Source: Chengkuizengella axinellae (lineage in GTDB: Bacteria > Bacillota > Bacilli > Paenibacillales > KCTC-33759). From it: a stretch of DNA of 64,000 nucleotides. The DNA is taken from the NCBI RefSeq assembly GCF_030730905.1, contig NZ_JAVAMP010000004.1, positions 124,001 to 188,000 on the forward strand, in the 5' to 3' direction. The translations under genes and the position numbers were made by a program. The stretch's first letter is position 1, and each line of letters begins with the position of its first letter. Shown in pieces: positions 9,686-17,820 of this stretch. Under the pieces are notes generated by a model that had not been told where the DNA came from, did not search any database, and saw only the letters and a program-made list of their open reading frames with translations.

Positions 9686-10600
9686 TTAGCTATTGAGTTC
9701 ACTATAATCTCCAAGATTTTTTAATATTAGCCTAAATATTCTTTCACCTACTCTATCTGACACAAATGAATTATGAGGTGTAACAATTACTCTATCAAAT
9801 TTCCATAATTGATTTTCAGCCCGCAATGGCTCCTCTATAAATACATCAAGAGCAACTCCAAGAAATTTATCGTTATTAAGAGCCTCTATTAAAGAGAACT
9901 CATCTATTATGCCACCTCTAGAAACATTAATAAGAACACCGTTATCTTTCATTTTTCTAATCTTTTGAGTGTTAATTAAACAACTTGTTTCATTTGTCAG
10001 AGGAAGAGTCAAGATTATAATGTCACTCTTTTCTAGTACTTTATCTAATTGATCTATTAAGTAGAACTCATCAATATATTGAGATTTTGTTTTACGCCTA
10101 CCCACACCAACAACTTTTACATCGAATGCCTTAAGTCTTTTAGCAACCTCTGATCCTACATCGCCAAATCCAATAATGGTAGCAGTTTTACTTGTTAACT
10201 CAAGTAAATCCCGTTGTTTTTCCCATTTATGTTCACGCTGAGCATCATAAAACATCCTACTCTTTTTATAGATTTCTAAAATCTTAAGTACAATCCACTC
10301 AGCCATTGGAACACTATACACTCCTTTGGCATTAAAAAGTTTTATACCTTGATCCTTAATATAATCGAGCGGTACTCTATCTAGGCCAGCACTAGTTAGT
10401 TGTATGAATTTCAAATTCTTGAACTTTTTGATGTCATTGTATAGGAATAGCCCATTACAAACTACAGCGTCAATATCTGAAACATCCACCTGTAGAGGAA
10501 CCCTCTCATCCTGAATAAATAGAATCTCATATCCAAGTAACTTTAAACTACCTAGCTGCTCTTCACTATATTTAAATGCCCCGGTAAGTAATAGCTTCAT
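9686..10600 (-). CDS. D-isomer specific 2-hydroxyacid dehydrogenase
   Basis: 304 residues of the D-2-hydroxyacid dehydrogenase family. The NAD-binding motif GFGDVGSEVAKRL is near residue 143, and the catalytic Arg (NVSRGGIID), Glu (DVFIEEPL) and His (VTPHNSF) are all present, so an active enzyme is expected. It would reduce a 2-keto acid to a D-2-hydroxy acid. It sits between an HpcH/HpaI-type aldolase and an asparagine synthase-like gene inside the capsule operon. This suggests that it makes a hydroxy-acid precursor for glycan decoration rather than serving central metabolism; that role is inference. Confidence 0.88.
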   Translation of the reverse strand: MKLLLTGAFKYSEEQLGSLKLLGYEILFIQDERVPLQVDVSDIDAVVCNGLFLYNDIKKFKNLKFIQLTSAGLDRVPLDYIKDQGIKLFNAKGVYSVPMAEWIVLKILEIYKKSRMFYDAQREHKWEKQRDLLELTSKTATIIGFGDVGSEVAKRLKAFDVKVVGVGRRKTKSQYIDEFYLIDQLDKVLEKSDIIILTLPLTNETSCLINTQKIRKMKDNGVLINVSRGGIIDEFSLIEALNNDKFLGVALDVFIEEPLRAENQLWKFDRVIVTPHNSFVSDRVGERIFRLILKNLGDYSELNS

Positions 10601-10622
10601 ATTTTACATCCCTTTTTACTAA

Positions 10623-11450
10623 CTAATATTTCGTAATGGTATAGACAATCTCCATGACTTTACCCTTAACAAACTCTTGGTTTTCTGCAAAGAAACTTTT
10701 ATCTTTCCACATTAATTGATCTTCAAAGTCTCTTAACTCATTTATCCCGATTTTAAAAATATCTTCAATCAAACCAAAATCAGTACTTTTTTTAGTATTA
10801 CAAAAACTCCTAGATAAAATGGCCATGTTAGAGCCTAAACGATAATGCTCTGCAATAATATTCTCTGCAGGAAGAGTTCCTTGGCCAAGTTGTGCTATCC
10901 CCCCAAAACCAAAAAGGATTCCTCTAGACTCAAACTTTTTACAGAGCATTTCAACTGTTCCATCTACCAAAAGTTCAAACATAAACTTCTTATTATAACT
11001 AAGGTGTAGATCATTTAATCCGATATGAATGTAATCAATGCCTTGAACAGTTAGAATAGAGTCTATATTTTTAACCGCCTCCGAAGTTTCACACAAAAGA
11101 CAAACCTTCACTCGACCATTTACATAATTAACAAAAAGCTCAACTTCTTCTTTTGTCTTAAAAAACGGGAGCATTACGATGTCTGCTCCGTCTTTGATCA
11201 CTTTATCTATCTCTTTTTTTGACCCTTCATATATAGGATTTACTCGAACTAGCAATCTAGAATTGGTTAGTACCTTTTTTATTTTTTTAACATCTTCTAT
11301 ACTATGTCTGGATATGACTGTATCTAAATGGCCTTGCCGTGCGTCTTTCCCATTAATCTCAAGATCAATAAAAATCCAATCTACCCCACTATTTTCCGCT
11401 ATCTTGGCTATTTCTTCTTGGTTTGTAATATACATCAATTTTAAAGCCAT
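10623..11450 (-). CDS. HpcH/HpaI-family aldolase
   Basis: 275 residues of the phosphoenolpyruvate/pyruvate-domain aldolase superfamily. Visible landmarks are FIDLEINGKDARQGH near residue 28, LLVRVNPIYEG (substrate-binding Arg), DIVMLPFFKT, and CLLCETSEA with the metal-binding Glu, followed by IHIGLNDLHLS. HpcH/HpaI enzymes join or split pyruvate (or a similar 2-keto acid) and an aldehyde. The gene starts directly after the stop of the sugar-phosphate transferase gene, and the adjacent dehydrogenase could reduce the 2-keto product. Substrates are unknown. Confidence 0.82.
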   Translation of the reverse strand: MALKLMYITNQEEIAKIAENSGVDWIFIDLEINGKDARQGHLDTVISRHSIEDVKKIKKVLTNSRLLVRVNPIYEGSKKEIDKVIKDGADIVMLPFFKTKEEVELFVNYVNGRVKVCLLCETSEAVKNIDSILTVQGIDYIHIGLNDLHLSYNKKFMFELLVDGTVEMLCKKFESRGILFGFGGIAQLGQGTLPAENIIAEHYRLGSNMAILSRSFCNTKKSTDFGLIEDIFKIGINELRDFEDQLMWKDKSFFAENQEFVKGKVMEIVYTITKY

Positions 11451-12110
11451 TTAGTTTTTCCTTCTTTCTTCAATGGTTGCTGCAACTTCAGATTCCTGTC
11501 CTTTGCCTGTTGCTTTCTTAGCAGTTTCACCAACATTGACATTATCCTGCATTGCTAAAACCCTGATTATGGTTCTGAAAAATATCTTTAAATCAAAACC
11601 AATTGAAAGGTTCTCAACATATTCAACATCATACTTAATCCTTTTATCCCAAGGAACCTCTTTCCGTCCGTTTACCTGTGCCCATCCTGTCACACCTGGT
11701 CTAACATTGAATCTTCTTTTTTGTAACTCTGTATATTCTTCAATAGGCCAAGGATGGTATGTTAAAGTAGGCCGAGGTCCAATAATCGACATATCACCTT
11801 TAATAATGTTTACAAACTGAGGGAATTCATCGATGCTTGTCTTTCTAATGAATTTACCAACTTTAGTAACCCTGGCATCACCTTTAGTTTCGTAAACTCC
11901 GCTTTTTTCTGCCCCTACGCACATTGAACGAAACTTATATATTTTGAATACTTTTCCATTTAATCCAAGGCGTTCTTGCTGAAAAATTACTGGCCCTTTT
12001 GATTCCAGTTTAATTGCGATAGCTACTATTAACAAAATAGGCGAAAGTATTGTCAGTCCAACCAGAGATAAAACAATATCCAATAACCTCTTAACCATTT
12101 TATAAATCAT
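11451..12110 (-). CDS. initiating undecaprenyl-phosphate sugar-1-P transferase (PglC/EpsL-like)
   Basis: 219 residues, a small monotopic phosphoglycosyl transferase. One hydrophobic N-terminal segment (about residues 10-32) is followed by the signature FQQERLGLNGKVFKIYKFRS, then TSIDEFPQF with the catalytic Asp-Glu pair, and RPGVTGWAQVNGR. These enzymes load the first sugar phosphate onto undecaprenyl phosphate at the membrane and start repeat-unit assembly. The ribosome binding site is distant (GAGGAG about 14 bases before ATG 12110); ATG 12098 is an alternative with no better site. The last residues are a charged tail. Confidence 0.93.
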   Translation of the reverse strand: MIYKMVKRLLDIVLSLVGLTILSPILLIVAIAIKLESKGPVIFQQERLGLNGKVFKIYKFRSMCVGAEKSGVYETKGDARVTKVGKFIRKTSIDEFPQFVNIIKGDMSIIGPRPTLTYHPWPIEEYTELQKRRFNVRPGVTGWAQVNGRKEVPWDKRIKYDVEYVENLSIGFDLKIFFRTIIRVLAMQDNVNVGETAKKATGKGQESEVAATIEERRKN

Positions 12111-12490
12111 AATTAGTTCAAAACTCCTCTACTCTAATTTATTTTCAACATAATTAAACTCTATTTTTTAAAACTATACTTTAGTAGATTAGGACTTAAT
12201 TGGAATCTGTTATACTTCTATTCCACACCAACTTCTAAACCACTAAATTTGTTATCTACTTTTAATAGCCACCTCGTAATATCTATTCAATCTACCAAAC
12301 AAATACGAAATAGATATTCACTTTAAAATGACCCTAAACCAAGTTTCTTCCTATTGTATATACCATTCAATCAATCTATAAATCTCACTAAAAACGTCTC
12401 ATATCCTTATCCCGCGATGTTTCTAGCACTCAATCTAACTACGATACTCAGTTCCATATGTGTATTCAAACTATTTTAACTTTTTTATCA
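12111..12490. other. 380-bp AT-rich intergenic gap inside the capsule operon
   Basis: No open frame with a ribosome binding site was found. The gap contains an inverted repeat, AATATCTATT at 12278-12287 and its complement AATAGATATT at 12309-12318, with a 21-base loop and no T-tract, so it is not an obvious terminator. It separates the orphan prepilin gene from the initiating transferase. A long untranslated gap in an otherwise packed operon may hold a promoter or a processing site; no clear -35/-10 pair could be assigned. Confidence 0.5.
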
Positions 12491-12856
12491 TCAAAGATGG
12501 GGCACACCATCTTCACCACCTCCAGAATCTTGATCCAAATGCTCACTACAAACCACTTCCCCATTTAAGTAAGCATACACATCCTCATGTGGACACATCT
12601 TTAACTCATAGTTGACAAGAAACTGGCTAAACAACATTTCAGAGTGTTCAAAATGTTCTGTCTGCAATTGCTTTGTATATTTACTCTCAAACTCATGCCT
12701 ACTATACTCACATACACTCTCTGCAGTCTGTTGCAAGAGATCAGTTATTTTAGGTACAGAAATAGCTGCCAAAACACCTAATATAACAACAATCATTAAT
12801 AACTCAATTAGTGTTATTCCGTCCTGTTTATAAATCAATCTGTGAACCTTAATCAT
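12491..12856 (-). CDS. orphan prepilin-like protein with class III signal peptide
   Basis: 121 residues. A short basic leader (MIKVHRLIYKQDG) is followed by ITLIELLMIVVILGVLAAIS, the type IV prepilin cleavage/methylation motif with Glu at position +5. The C-terminal part has two Cys residues in a context (CPHEDVYAYLNGEVVCSEH) resembling ComGC-like pilins that end in a Cys-bracketed turn. Assembly would need a prepilin peptidase and an assembly ATPase, which are not in this window. It lies between the membrane dehydratase and the initiating transferase of the capsule operon, an unusual position. Ribosome binding site GAGAGGA precedes the ATG. Confidence 0.8.
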   Translation of the reverse strand: MIKVHRLIYKQDGITLIELLMIVVILGVLAAISVPKITDLLQQTAESVCEYSRHEFESKYTKQLQTEHFEHSEMLFSQFLVNYELKMCPHEDVYAYLNGEVVCSEHLDQDSGGGEDGVPHL

Positions 12857-12948
12857 TCAGAATCCTCTCTCCTTCTGAAAGATAAAGCATGTTTATATAG
12901 ATGTTTGGTGTTTTGAACAATCATATATCTCTCAAAACATAACCCCCC

Positions 12949-12994
12949 CCAGCCCCAAACAAAAAAGTCTACCCACGAACACCCAAGGGGCTGG
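12949..12994 (-). other. inverted repeat between dehydratase and prepilin genes
   Basis: CCAGCCCC (12949-12956) and its perfect complement GGGGCTGG (12987-12994) flank a 30-base loop, just after the dehydratase stop codon. In the transcribed (minus) strand the loop contains a run of six T but there is no T-tract after the stem, so it is not a canonical intrinsic terminator. It could be a processing or attenuation structure. Confidence 0.4.
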
Positions 12995-13016
12995 AGCACC
13001 AAAACTAATCTACCAC

Positions 13017-14831
13017 CTAACTATTCACAACCAACTTCTCTTCCCTAATCCGTCCATGAGCAACATCCAACAATGTTAGTCTCAACTCATCCACTGGCAG
13101 ATTATCAAGCCCATTAATAAACCTGTACAAAAACTCCCCATCCATAGCTGTCGCCTTCCCTATATGGATCTTAGGAAACACCTGTTTATGATGAACTTCG
13201 TTTTCATTCAACAACTCTTCATATAATTTCTCTCCTGGACGAACGCCAGAAAATTCAATTCCTATTTCCTCAACAGAACAACCAGAAAGTTCTATTAAGT
13301 TCTTAGCTAAATCTACTATTTTTACTGGATCACCCATGTCCAACACAAAAATTTCCCCACCTCTTGCCAATGAGCCTGCTTGAATGACAAGTCTTGAAGC
13401 TTCTGGAATCGTCATGAAATACCGTTCCATGTCAGGATGTGTTACTGTAACAGGGCCACCAGCTTTAATTTGTTTTTTAAATAAAGGAATGACACTACCT
13501 CGACTTCCTAAAACATTCCCAAATCGAACCGCTACAAATCTAGTATTACTAATTGTATCCATGTGCTGAACTACCATCTCAGCAATACGTTTTGTTGCTC
13601 CCATCACACTTGTTGGATTCACAGCTTTATCTGTGGACACCATGACAAATGTGTTTACTTTGGCATAATTAGCTGCTTCAGCAACATTTTTCGTCCCTAT
13701 CACATTATTTTTCACAGCTTCTTCAGGATTTCGTTCCATTAGAGGAACATGTTTATGTGCAGCTGCATGATAAACTATGCTTGGTTTATGTTTTAACAGA
13801 ATTGCAAACATTTTTTCTTTATCCTGCACATCCGCAATTTCAGTGATGAAATCGATTGTATTATATGTATTGAGTAATTCTTGTTCGATGGTATAAATAC
13901 TATTTTCACCATGACCAAGCAGTACTACTTTTGCAGGTTTATATTTTGAAATTTGACGACAAATCTCAGAACCAATCGACCCACCTGCGCCGGTTACTAA
14001 TATGGTTTGGTTTTGGATCTTATCTAATAAATTTCCATCATCCAGCTTCACCGGTTCTCTTCCTAATAAATCCTCTATTCTCACATCTCTAAAGTCATTT
14101 ACGGACACCTTCCCTAACACTAAATCTTCAATTAGAGGAAGGATTTGAGTTTTTGCACTGGTTTTATTACTTTCTTTTACAATTTTATTTAATTCTTTTT
14201 TATTAAGAGATGGTATAGCGATCACAATATTTTTAATGTCAAATTCTATTACTAATTTCTCTATATCCCTTACTCCACCAAGCACGGGTATACCCATAAT
14301 CTCCAACTGTTGTTTATGGCAATCGTCATCAATGAAAGCTACTGGATAAAGCTTGGATTGTTTATTATTTTTCAATTGTCTTGCTATCATTGTACCAGCA
14401 GAACCCGCACCAATGATTAGTGTACGTTCTCCTTGGTTTTCTACTTTCAAATAAGTGTCTCTGTACAATCGCCAAATAAATCTCGATCCACCGATAAACA
14501 TCATCTGCAGCATCCAGGTAATCACAAGGGCTCTTACATAAATATCTTGATAAAACAAAAACTGTACTACTGCAGTCATCAATACAGCATAGCTAACTAT
14601 TTTCGATATTGATACTAATTCCCCAATACTTGCATATTCCCACACTCTTCTGTAAAGCTTATAATATGCAGCCAAAGCATGATGTCCTAATAACAACGTT
14701 AGAGAACTAATAAGTAAAAAGGGTGTAAAATAATATTTTGTACTTAATACTAAATGACTTAAATAAATCGCAGTAAATACAAACAACGAGTCCAATAATA
14801 TTAGGAGTAATAATCGTTTTCGGTACGTCAC
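13017..14831 (-). CDS. membrane NDP-sugar 4,6-dehydratase (PglF/CapD/EpsC family)
   Basis: 604 residues. Four hydrophobic segments (about residues 8-110) precede a first Rossmann-like domain (GAGSAGTMIARQL near 142) and the catalytic SDR domain: TGAGGSIGSEICRQ near 284, HAAAHKHVPLMERNP, and STDKAVNPTSVMGATKR with the active-site Lys. Enzymes of this family convert UDP-GlcNAc to the 4-keto-6-deoxy sugar on the way to bacillosamine or related sugars. The start is GTG, with AGGAGG 6 bases upstream. It lies 43 bases after galU in the operon, separated by an 8-bp tandem repeat. Confidence 0.92.
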   Translation of the reverse strand: MTYRKRLLLLILLDSLFVFTAIYLSHLVLSTKYYFTPFLLISSLTLLLGHHALAAYYKLYRRVWEYASIGELVSISKIVSYAVLMTAVVQFLFYQDIYVRALVITWMLQMMFIGGSRFIWRLYRDTYLKVENQGERTLIIGAGSAGTMIARQLKNNKQSKLYPVAFIDDDCHKQQLEIMGIPVLGGVRDIEKLVIEFDIKNIVIAIPSLNKKELNKIVKESNKTSAKTQILPLIEDLVLGKVSVNDFRDVRIEDLLGREPVKLDDGNLLDKIQNQTILVTGAGGSIGSEICRQISKYKPAKVVLLGHGENSIYTIEQELLNTYNTIDFITEIADVQDKEKMFAILLKHKPSIVYHAAAHKHVPLMERNPEEAVKNNVIGTKNVAEAANYAKVNTFVMVSTDKAVNPTSVMGATKRIAEMVVQHMDTISNTRFVAVRFGNVLGSRGSVIPLFKKQIKAGGPVTVTHPDMERYFMTIPEASRLVIQAGSLARGGEIFVLDMGDPVKIVDLAKNLIELSGCSVEEIGIEFSGVRPGEKLYEELLNENEVHHKQVFPKIHIGKATAMDGEFLYRFINGLDNLPVDELRLTLLDVAHGRIREEKLVVNS

Positions 14832-14847
14832 AAACGAACCTCCTATC

Positions 14848-14883
14848 TTTTTATTTTTTTATTTTTTTATTTTTTTATTTTTT
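14848..14883. repeat. 8-bp tandem repeat (A+T7 unit) at the galU/dehydratase junction
   Basis: A residues at 14853, 14861, 14869 and 14877 are spaced exactly 8 bases apart and separated by runs of seven T, giving about four copies of an ATTTTTTT unit. The tract covers the galU stop codon and the gap before the dehydratase ribosome binding site. In the transcript it is an A-rich spacer with almost no structure. Confidence 0.9.
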
Positions 14884-15765
14884 AACTTTATTTTCATTTT
14901 GAATTTCATTCATGAAGGATAAAAGCTTGGATTTCAACTCATCATCCTGCATCGCAAATTCTATCATGGTCTGAATAAACCCTAATTTCTCTCCAACGTC
15001 ATATCTTTTTCCTTCAAAATCATGAGCAAATACTCTTTGGATTTCGTTCAGTTTAGAGATTGCATCTGTTAACTGAATCTCACCACCTGCACCAACATTC
15101 TGTTCTTCTAAAAACATAAATATTTCTGGTGTTAAAACATATCTTCCCATGATGGCAAGATTTGATGGTGCTGTGCCTTGTTTTGGTTTTTCTACAAAAC
15201 TACTAACTTGATAACGTCGATCAACTTGTTCTAAAGGTTCGACGATCCCATAACGGTGTGTATCTTCATCAGATACTTGTTGAACTCCAATAATTGGAGC
15301 TAATGTTTTTTCATATTCATTAATCAACTGACGGAGACAAGGAACAGCAGATTGAACAATATCGTCACCTAATAGAACAGCAAATGGTTCGTCTCCAATA
15401 AATGTTCTAGCACACCATATTGCATGCCCCAATCCTTTTGGTTCTTTTTGTCGAATATAATGGATATTTGCTAAATTTGAAGATTGCTGTACTTTTTCAA
15501 GCAGATCCTCTTTTCCCTTTTCCTTTAGATTTTGTTCAAGTTCAAAAGCATGGTCAAAATGATCCTCAATCGCACGTTTTCCTTTTCCTGTTACAATCAT
15601 AATATCCTCAATGCCCGAAGCTACTGCTTCCTCTACTATGTATTGAATGGTTGGTTTATCTACAATGGGCAACATCTCTTTAGGCATCGCTTTTGTTGCA
15701 GGTAAAAAACGTGTACCTAATCCAGCAGCAGGTATAATCGCTTTTTTTACCTTTTTTGTAGTCAT
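14875..15765 (-). CDS. galU: UTP--glucose-1-phosphate uridylyltransferase
   Basis: About 296 residues. The family signature [22 protein letters not shown] near residue 9 binds the nucleotide; further on are [21 protein letters not shown] and VEKPKQG. GalU makes UDP-glucose, the precursor of many capsule sugars. The start is set at ATG 15765 because GGAGGAG lies 8 bases upstream; the frame can be extended to ATG 15783, but that codon overlaps the ribosome binding site region and has none of its own. The stop codon lies in the 8-bp tandem repeat tract. Upstream is the EAR-like RNA. Confidence 0.95.
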   Translation of the reverse strand: MTTKKVKKAIIPAAGLGTRFLPATKAMPKEMLPIVDKPTIQYIVEEAVASGIEDIMIVTGKGKRAIEDHFDHAFELEQNLKEKGKEDLLEKVQQSSNLANIHYIRQKEPKGLGHAIWCARTFIGDEPFAVLLGDDIVQSAVPCLRQLINEYEKTLAPIIGVQQVSDEDTHRYGIVEPLEQVDRRYQVSSFVEKPKQGTAPSNLAIMGRYVLTPEIFMFLEEQNVGAGGEIQLTDAISKLNEIQRVFAHDFEGKRYDVGEKLGFIQTMIEFAMQDDELKSKLLSFMNEIQNENKVKK

Positions 15766-15820
15766 TTCTCTTCTCTCCTCCATGCTTTTTAATTAAAGAA
15801 TCTAATAATAAAATCCCTAA

Positions 15821-15850
15821 CTATAGACTCTCTCCCATAAAAATCTATAG
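15821..15850 (-). other. hairpin between the EAR-like RNA and galU
   Basis: CTATAGA (15821-15827) and TCTATAG (15844-15850) form a 7-bp stem with a 16-base loop about 55 bases before the galU start. There is no T-tract on the minus strand, so it is more likely a leader structure or processing site than a terminator. Confidence 0.45.
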
Positions 15851-15871
15851 CCAGAAGTTTTATTTAATCAT

Positions 15872-15994
15872 GGGCATCTAACCCACCCTCACATCACACT
15901 ATTGACGACTAGCGTCTAAGGCATAGAATAATACCCACAATGTGACCGAGTACCTCCATTGATAACGGTAAGGAGGTGTCACCACAAGCAACAT
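15872..15994 (-). ncRNA. probable EAR (eps-associated RNA) antitermination element
   Basis: On the minus strand this stretch folds into several nested stems. GTGAC/GTCAC (15978-15982 with 15942-15946) encloses ACCTCC/GGAGGT (15972-15977 with 15952-15957). TCACATTG pairs with the interrupted CAAT..TGTGA downstream. GACG/CGTC forms a small hairpin near 15905-15917, and GGG/CCC another near 15872-15884. It is untranslated and lies between the tyrosine phosphatase and galU of an eps-type operon. EAR elements of Bacillales sit inside such operons and promote readthrough of terminators. The match is by position and recalled structure only; no covariance search was run. Confidence 0.6.
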
Positions 15995-16005
15995 ATTGTT
16001 TAAAC

Positions 16006-16032
16006 TAAAAAAGAATAGAGTTTGTTCTATTC
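16006..16032 (-). terminator. intrinsic terminator after the tyrosine phosphatase gene
   Basis: Minus-strand stem GAATAGA/TCTATTC (16026-16032 with 16013-16019) with a 6-base loop is followed at once by a run of T residues (16006-16012), a classical Rho-independent terminator. It lies directly after the phosphatase stop and just before the EAR-like RNA, so transcription of the biosynthetic genes requires readthrough or a downstream promoter. Confidence 0.8.
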
Positions 16033-16038
16033 CATTCA

Positions 16039-16806
16039 CTAAAAAATACCAAATATCTTTTTTCTTTTAATTCGTTGTGGTTCTTGATAATGAATCATTT
16101 TCCCATCTATTAAACGTTGCGAATTATCTAGAAGTAAATCTCTCCAGTTCGATCCAAACTCTTGATTTATGTATTCACAAGCTTCTTTTAAGTAAAATCC
16201 CCTTCGTGTAACATGATGGACATCAGAAGCAATAAAATGAGTTTGGTGATTTTCAATTAATTGGTTTGAGAATTTTTGAATTTTTTTGCCGAACTTTCCA
16301 ATCACACTTGCAGCGGTGACTTGTGTTAGCGCTCCATTCTTCACCAGCTTATAAAGTATTTCTGGATGTTCGATCAACTCTTGATTTCTTTCAGGATGGA
16401 CAATAATCGGTTTTAATCCAATTAACTGCATATCAAATAGTAATTGGTTTGTATACCGTGGAACGTGGTTCGAGGGAAGCTCCACAAATATGTATTTGTC
16501 ATCGTCGTTTAAGGTTAATAGTTCGCCTTGCTTAACATCTTGTACCATTTCTCCGTAAATACGAGTTTCTTGCCCAGGACATATTTCTAGCTGTATATTT
16601 TCTAAATCCAACTCTTCGTTTAGACGTTCTACTGCTGTTAATATCTCTTCTCTTGAATTGTAATAAGAGCCATTGCGATGATGTGGGGTTGCAATCATTT
16701 TCGTAATACCTTGTTTCACAGCTTCTTTAGCAAGCTGCTTGCTCTCTTCTAGGTCTTTTGCCCCATCATCTAGTCCAGGTAAGATATGACTATGTAAATC
16801 TATCAT
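16039..16806 (-). CDS. PHP-family tyrosine-protein phosphatase (YwqE/CpsB/CapC type)
   Basis: About 255 residues. It begins MIDLHSHILPGLDDGA, the metal-binding HxH motif of manganese-dependent PHP phosphatases; ATPHH near residue 45, HPERN near 136 and SDVHH near 198 supply further metal ligands. These enzymes dephosphorylate the cognate BY-kinase and thereby control chain length and polymer output. The start is set at ATG 16806 rather than the in-frame GTG 16818, because AAGGTGG lies at proper spacing only for the former and the family begins with this motif. It is separated from the kinase gene by about 320 bases containing a terminator. Confidence 0.93.
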   Translation of the reverse strand: MIDLHSHILPGLDDGAKDLEESKQLAKEAVKQGITKMIATPHHRNGSYYNSREEILTAVERLNEELDLENIQLEICPGQETRIYGEMVQDVKQGELLTLNDDDKYIFVELPSNHVPRYTNQLLFDMQLIGLKPIIVHPERNQELIEHPEILYKLVKNGALTQVTAASVIGKFGKKIQKFSNQLIENHQTHFIASDVHHVTRRGFYLKEACEYINQEFGSNWRDLLLDNSQRLIDGKMIHYQEPQRIKRKKIFGIF

Positions 16807-17060
16807 TTTTTCCACCACCTTAAACCTAGGAACTTATATTTTTAGAAATAATATACAAATAAAAACGAGAAAATAGTCGAATAGAATCATATTCTGTCCT
16901 ATTTTAGCATGTTTTTCAAAAATTGAGAATAGAAAATAGTGCTAAATTACTAAATCGTCAATATTTAAAAATTTTCTTAAAATACTCTTTTTACTAGATT
17001 TAAAATATATTCCCTAAATACATATTAGAATTTGTTTGTGAAGACACTGTGAAATCAAGA
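16807..17060. other. AT-rich gap between kinase and phosphatase genes
   Basis: About 250 bases, very AT-rich, without a supported open frame. Together with the terminator at 17069-17102 it splits the regulatory genes into wzz-kinase and phosphatase parts. TA-rich hexamers resembling -10 boxes are frequent but none has a convincing -35 partner, so no promoter is called. Confidence 0.4.
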
Positions 17061-17061
17061 A

Positions 17062-17102
17062 AAAATAAAATAGGTGTTCAAAAGCAAATGAAACACCTAT
17101 TA
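17062..17102 (-). terminator. intrinsic terminator after the BY-kinase gene
   Basis: AATAGGTGTT and AACACCTATT (about 17069-17079 and 17092-17102) form a 10-bp stem around a short loop; on the minus strand the stem is followed by TTTTATTTTTTC. This is a Rho-independent terminator directly after the kinase gene. It would limit transcription into the phosphatase and biosynthetic genes. Confidence 0.8.
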
Positions 17103-17127
17103 ATTAAACCAAGTAAATTTAGTTGTA

Positions 17128-17820
17128 TTAACTTCCATAATAGTAATAATACCCTTGTTTCTTAGAAGTTTTCTTCTGATTTAAGACGGTTCCTAATATT
17201 TTCGTATTCGCTTGTTGGAGTAGTTCCTTGGATTTCTGAGCAGCTTCAACTTCCGTTTTCCCACTCTGTACAACTAAGATTACTCCATCACTTAAATTCC
17301 CTAATATTTGTGCATCTGTGACTGCCAAAACTGGAGGACTGTCAAACAGCACGATATCATAATTTTGCTTTGCCTCTTTTACAAATTGCTTCATTGCATT
17401 AGAGCCTAACATCTCTGCAGGATTAGGGGGGATAGGTCCACTTGTAATGACTGATAAATGTTCATTATCGGTTTTACTAATAACCCCGTTCATAGCAGCT
17501 TGACCAGCTAAAACATTGGTTAAACCATAAGTATTCAATAATTGAAAAGTATAGTGCATCGTTGGCTTACGAAGGTCTGCATCTACTAACAATACTTTTT
17601 TGCCTTGCTGTGCAAACACAATCGCTAAATTAGCTGTTGTTGTTGATTTTCCCTCTGATGGTGTTGAGGAAGTAACCACGATAGATTTAATATCCTGATC
17701 TACTGCTGCAAACTGGATGTTCGTACGAATCGTTCTATATTGCTCTGAAATTGGAGATTTTGGATTAGTTAATGTTACTAAACTACGTTGACTGGATTGA
17801 TTTTGTTTTTTACGATTCAA
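17128..17820 (-). CDS. BY-kinase (CpsD/CapB/YwqD-type capsular tyrosine kinase)
   Basis: About 230 residues. PKSPISEQYRTIRTNIQFA near the N-terminus is the signature for interaction with the membrane modulator. Walker A (SEGKSTTTAN), Walker A' (VLLVDADLRKP) and Walker B-like (IVLFDSPP) follow, and the C-terminus ends in a tyrosine cluster (YYYYYG) that is autophosphorylated. The frame is open upstream, but TTG 17820 with GGGAG 8 bases before it is the best start, giving an 11-base overlap with the modulator gene and the length usual for the family. Acts with the Wzz-like protein and is reversed by the PHP phosphatase downstream. Confidence 0.93.
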   Translation of the reverse strand: MNRKKQNQSSQRSLVTLTNPKSPISEQYRTIRTNIQFAAVDQDIKSIVVTSSTPSEGKSTTTANLAIVFAQQGKKVLLVDADLRKPTMHYTFQLLNTYGLTNVLAGQAAMNGVISKTDNEHLSVITSGPIPPNPAEMLGSNAMKQFVKEAKQNYDIVLFDSPPVLAVTDAQILGNLSDGVILVVQSGKTEVEAAQKSKELLQQANTKILGTVLNQKKTSKKQGYYYYYGS

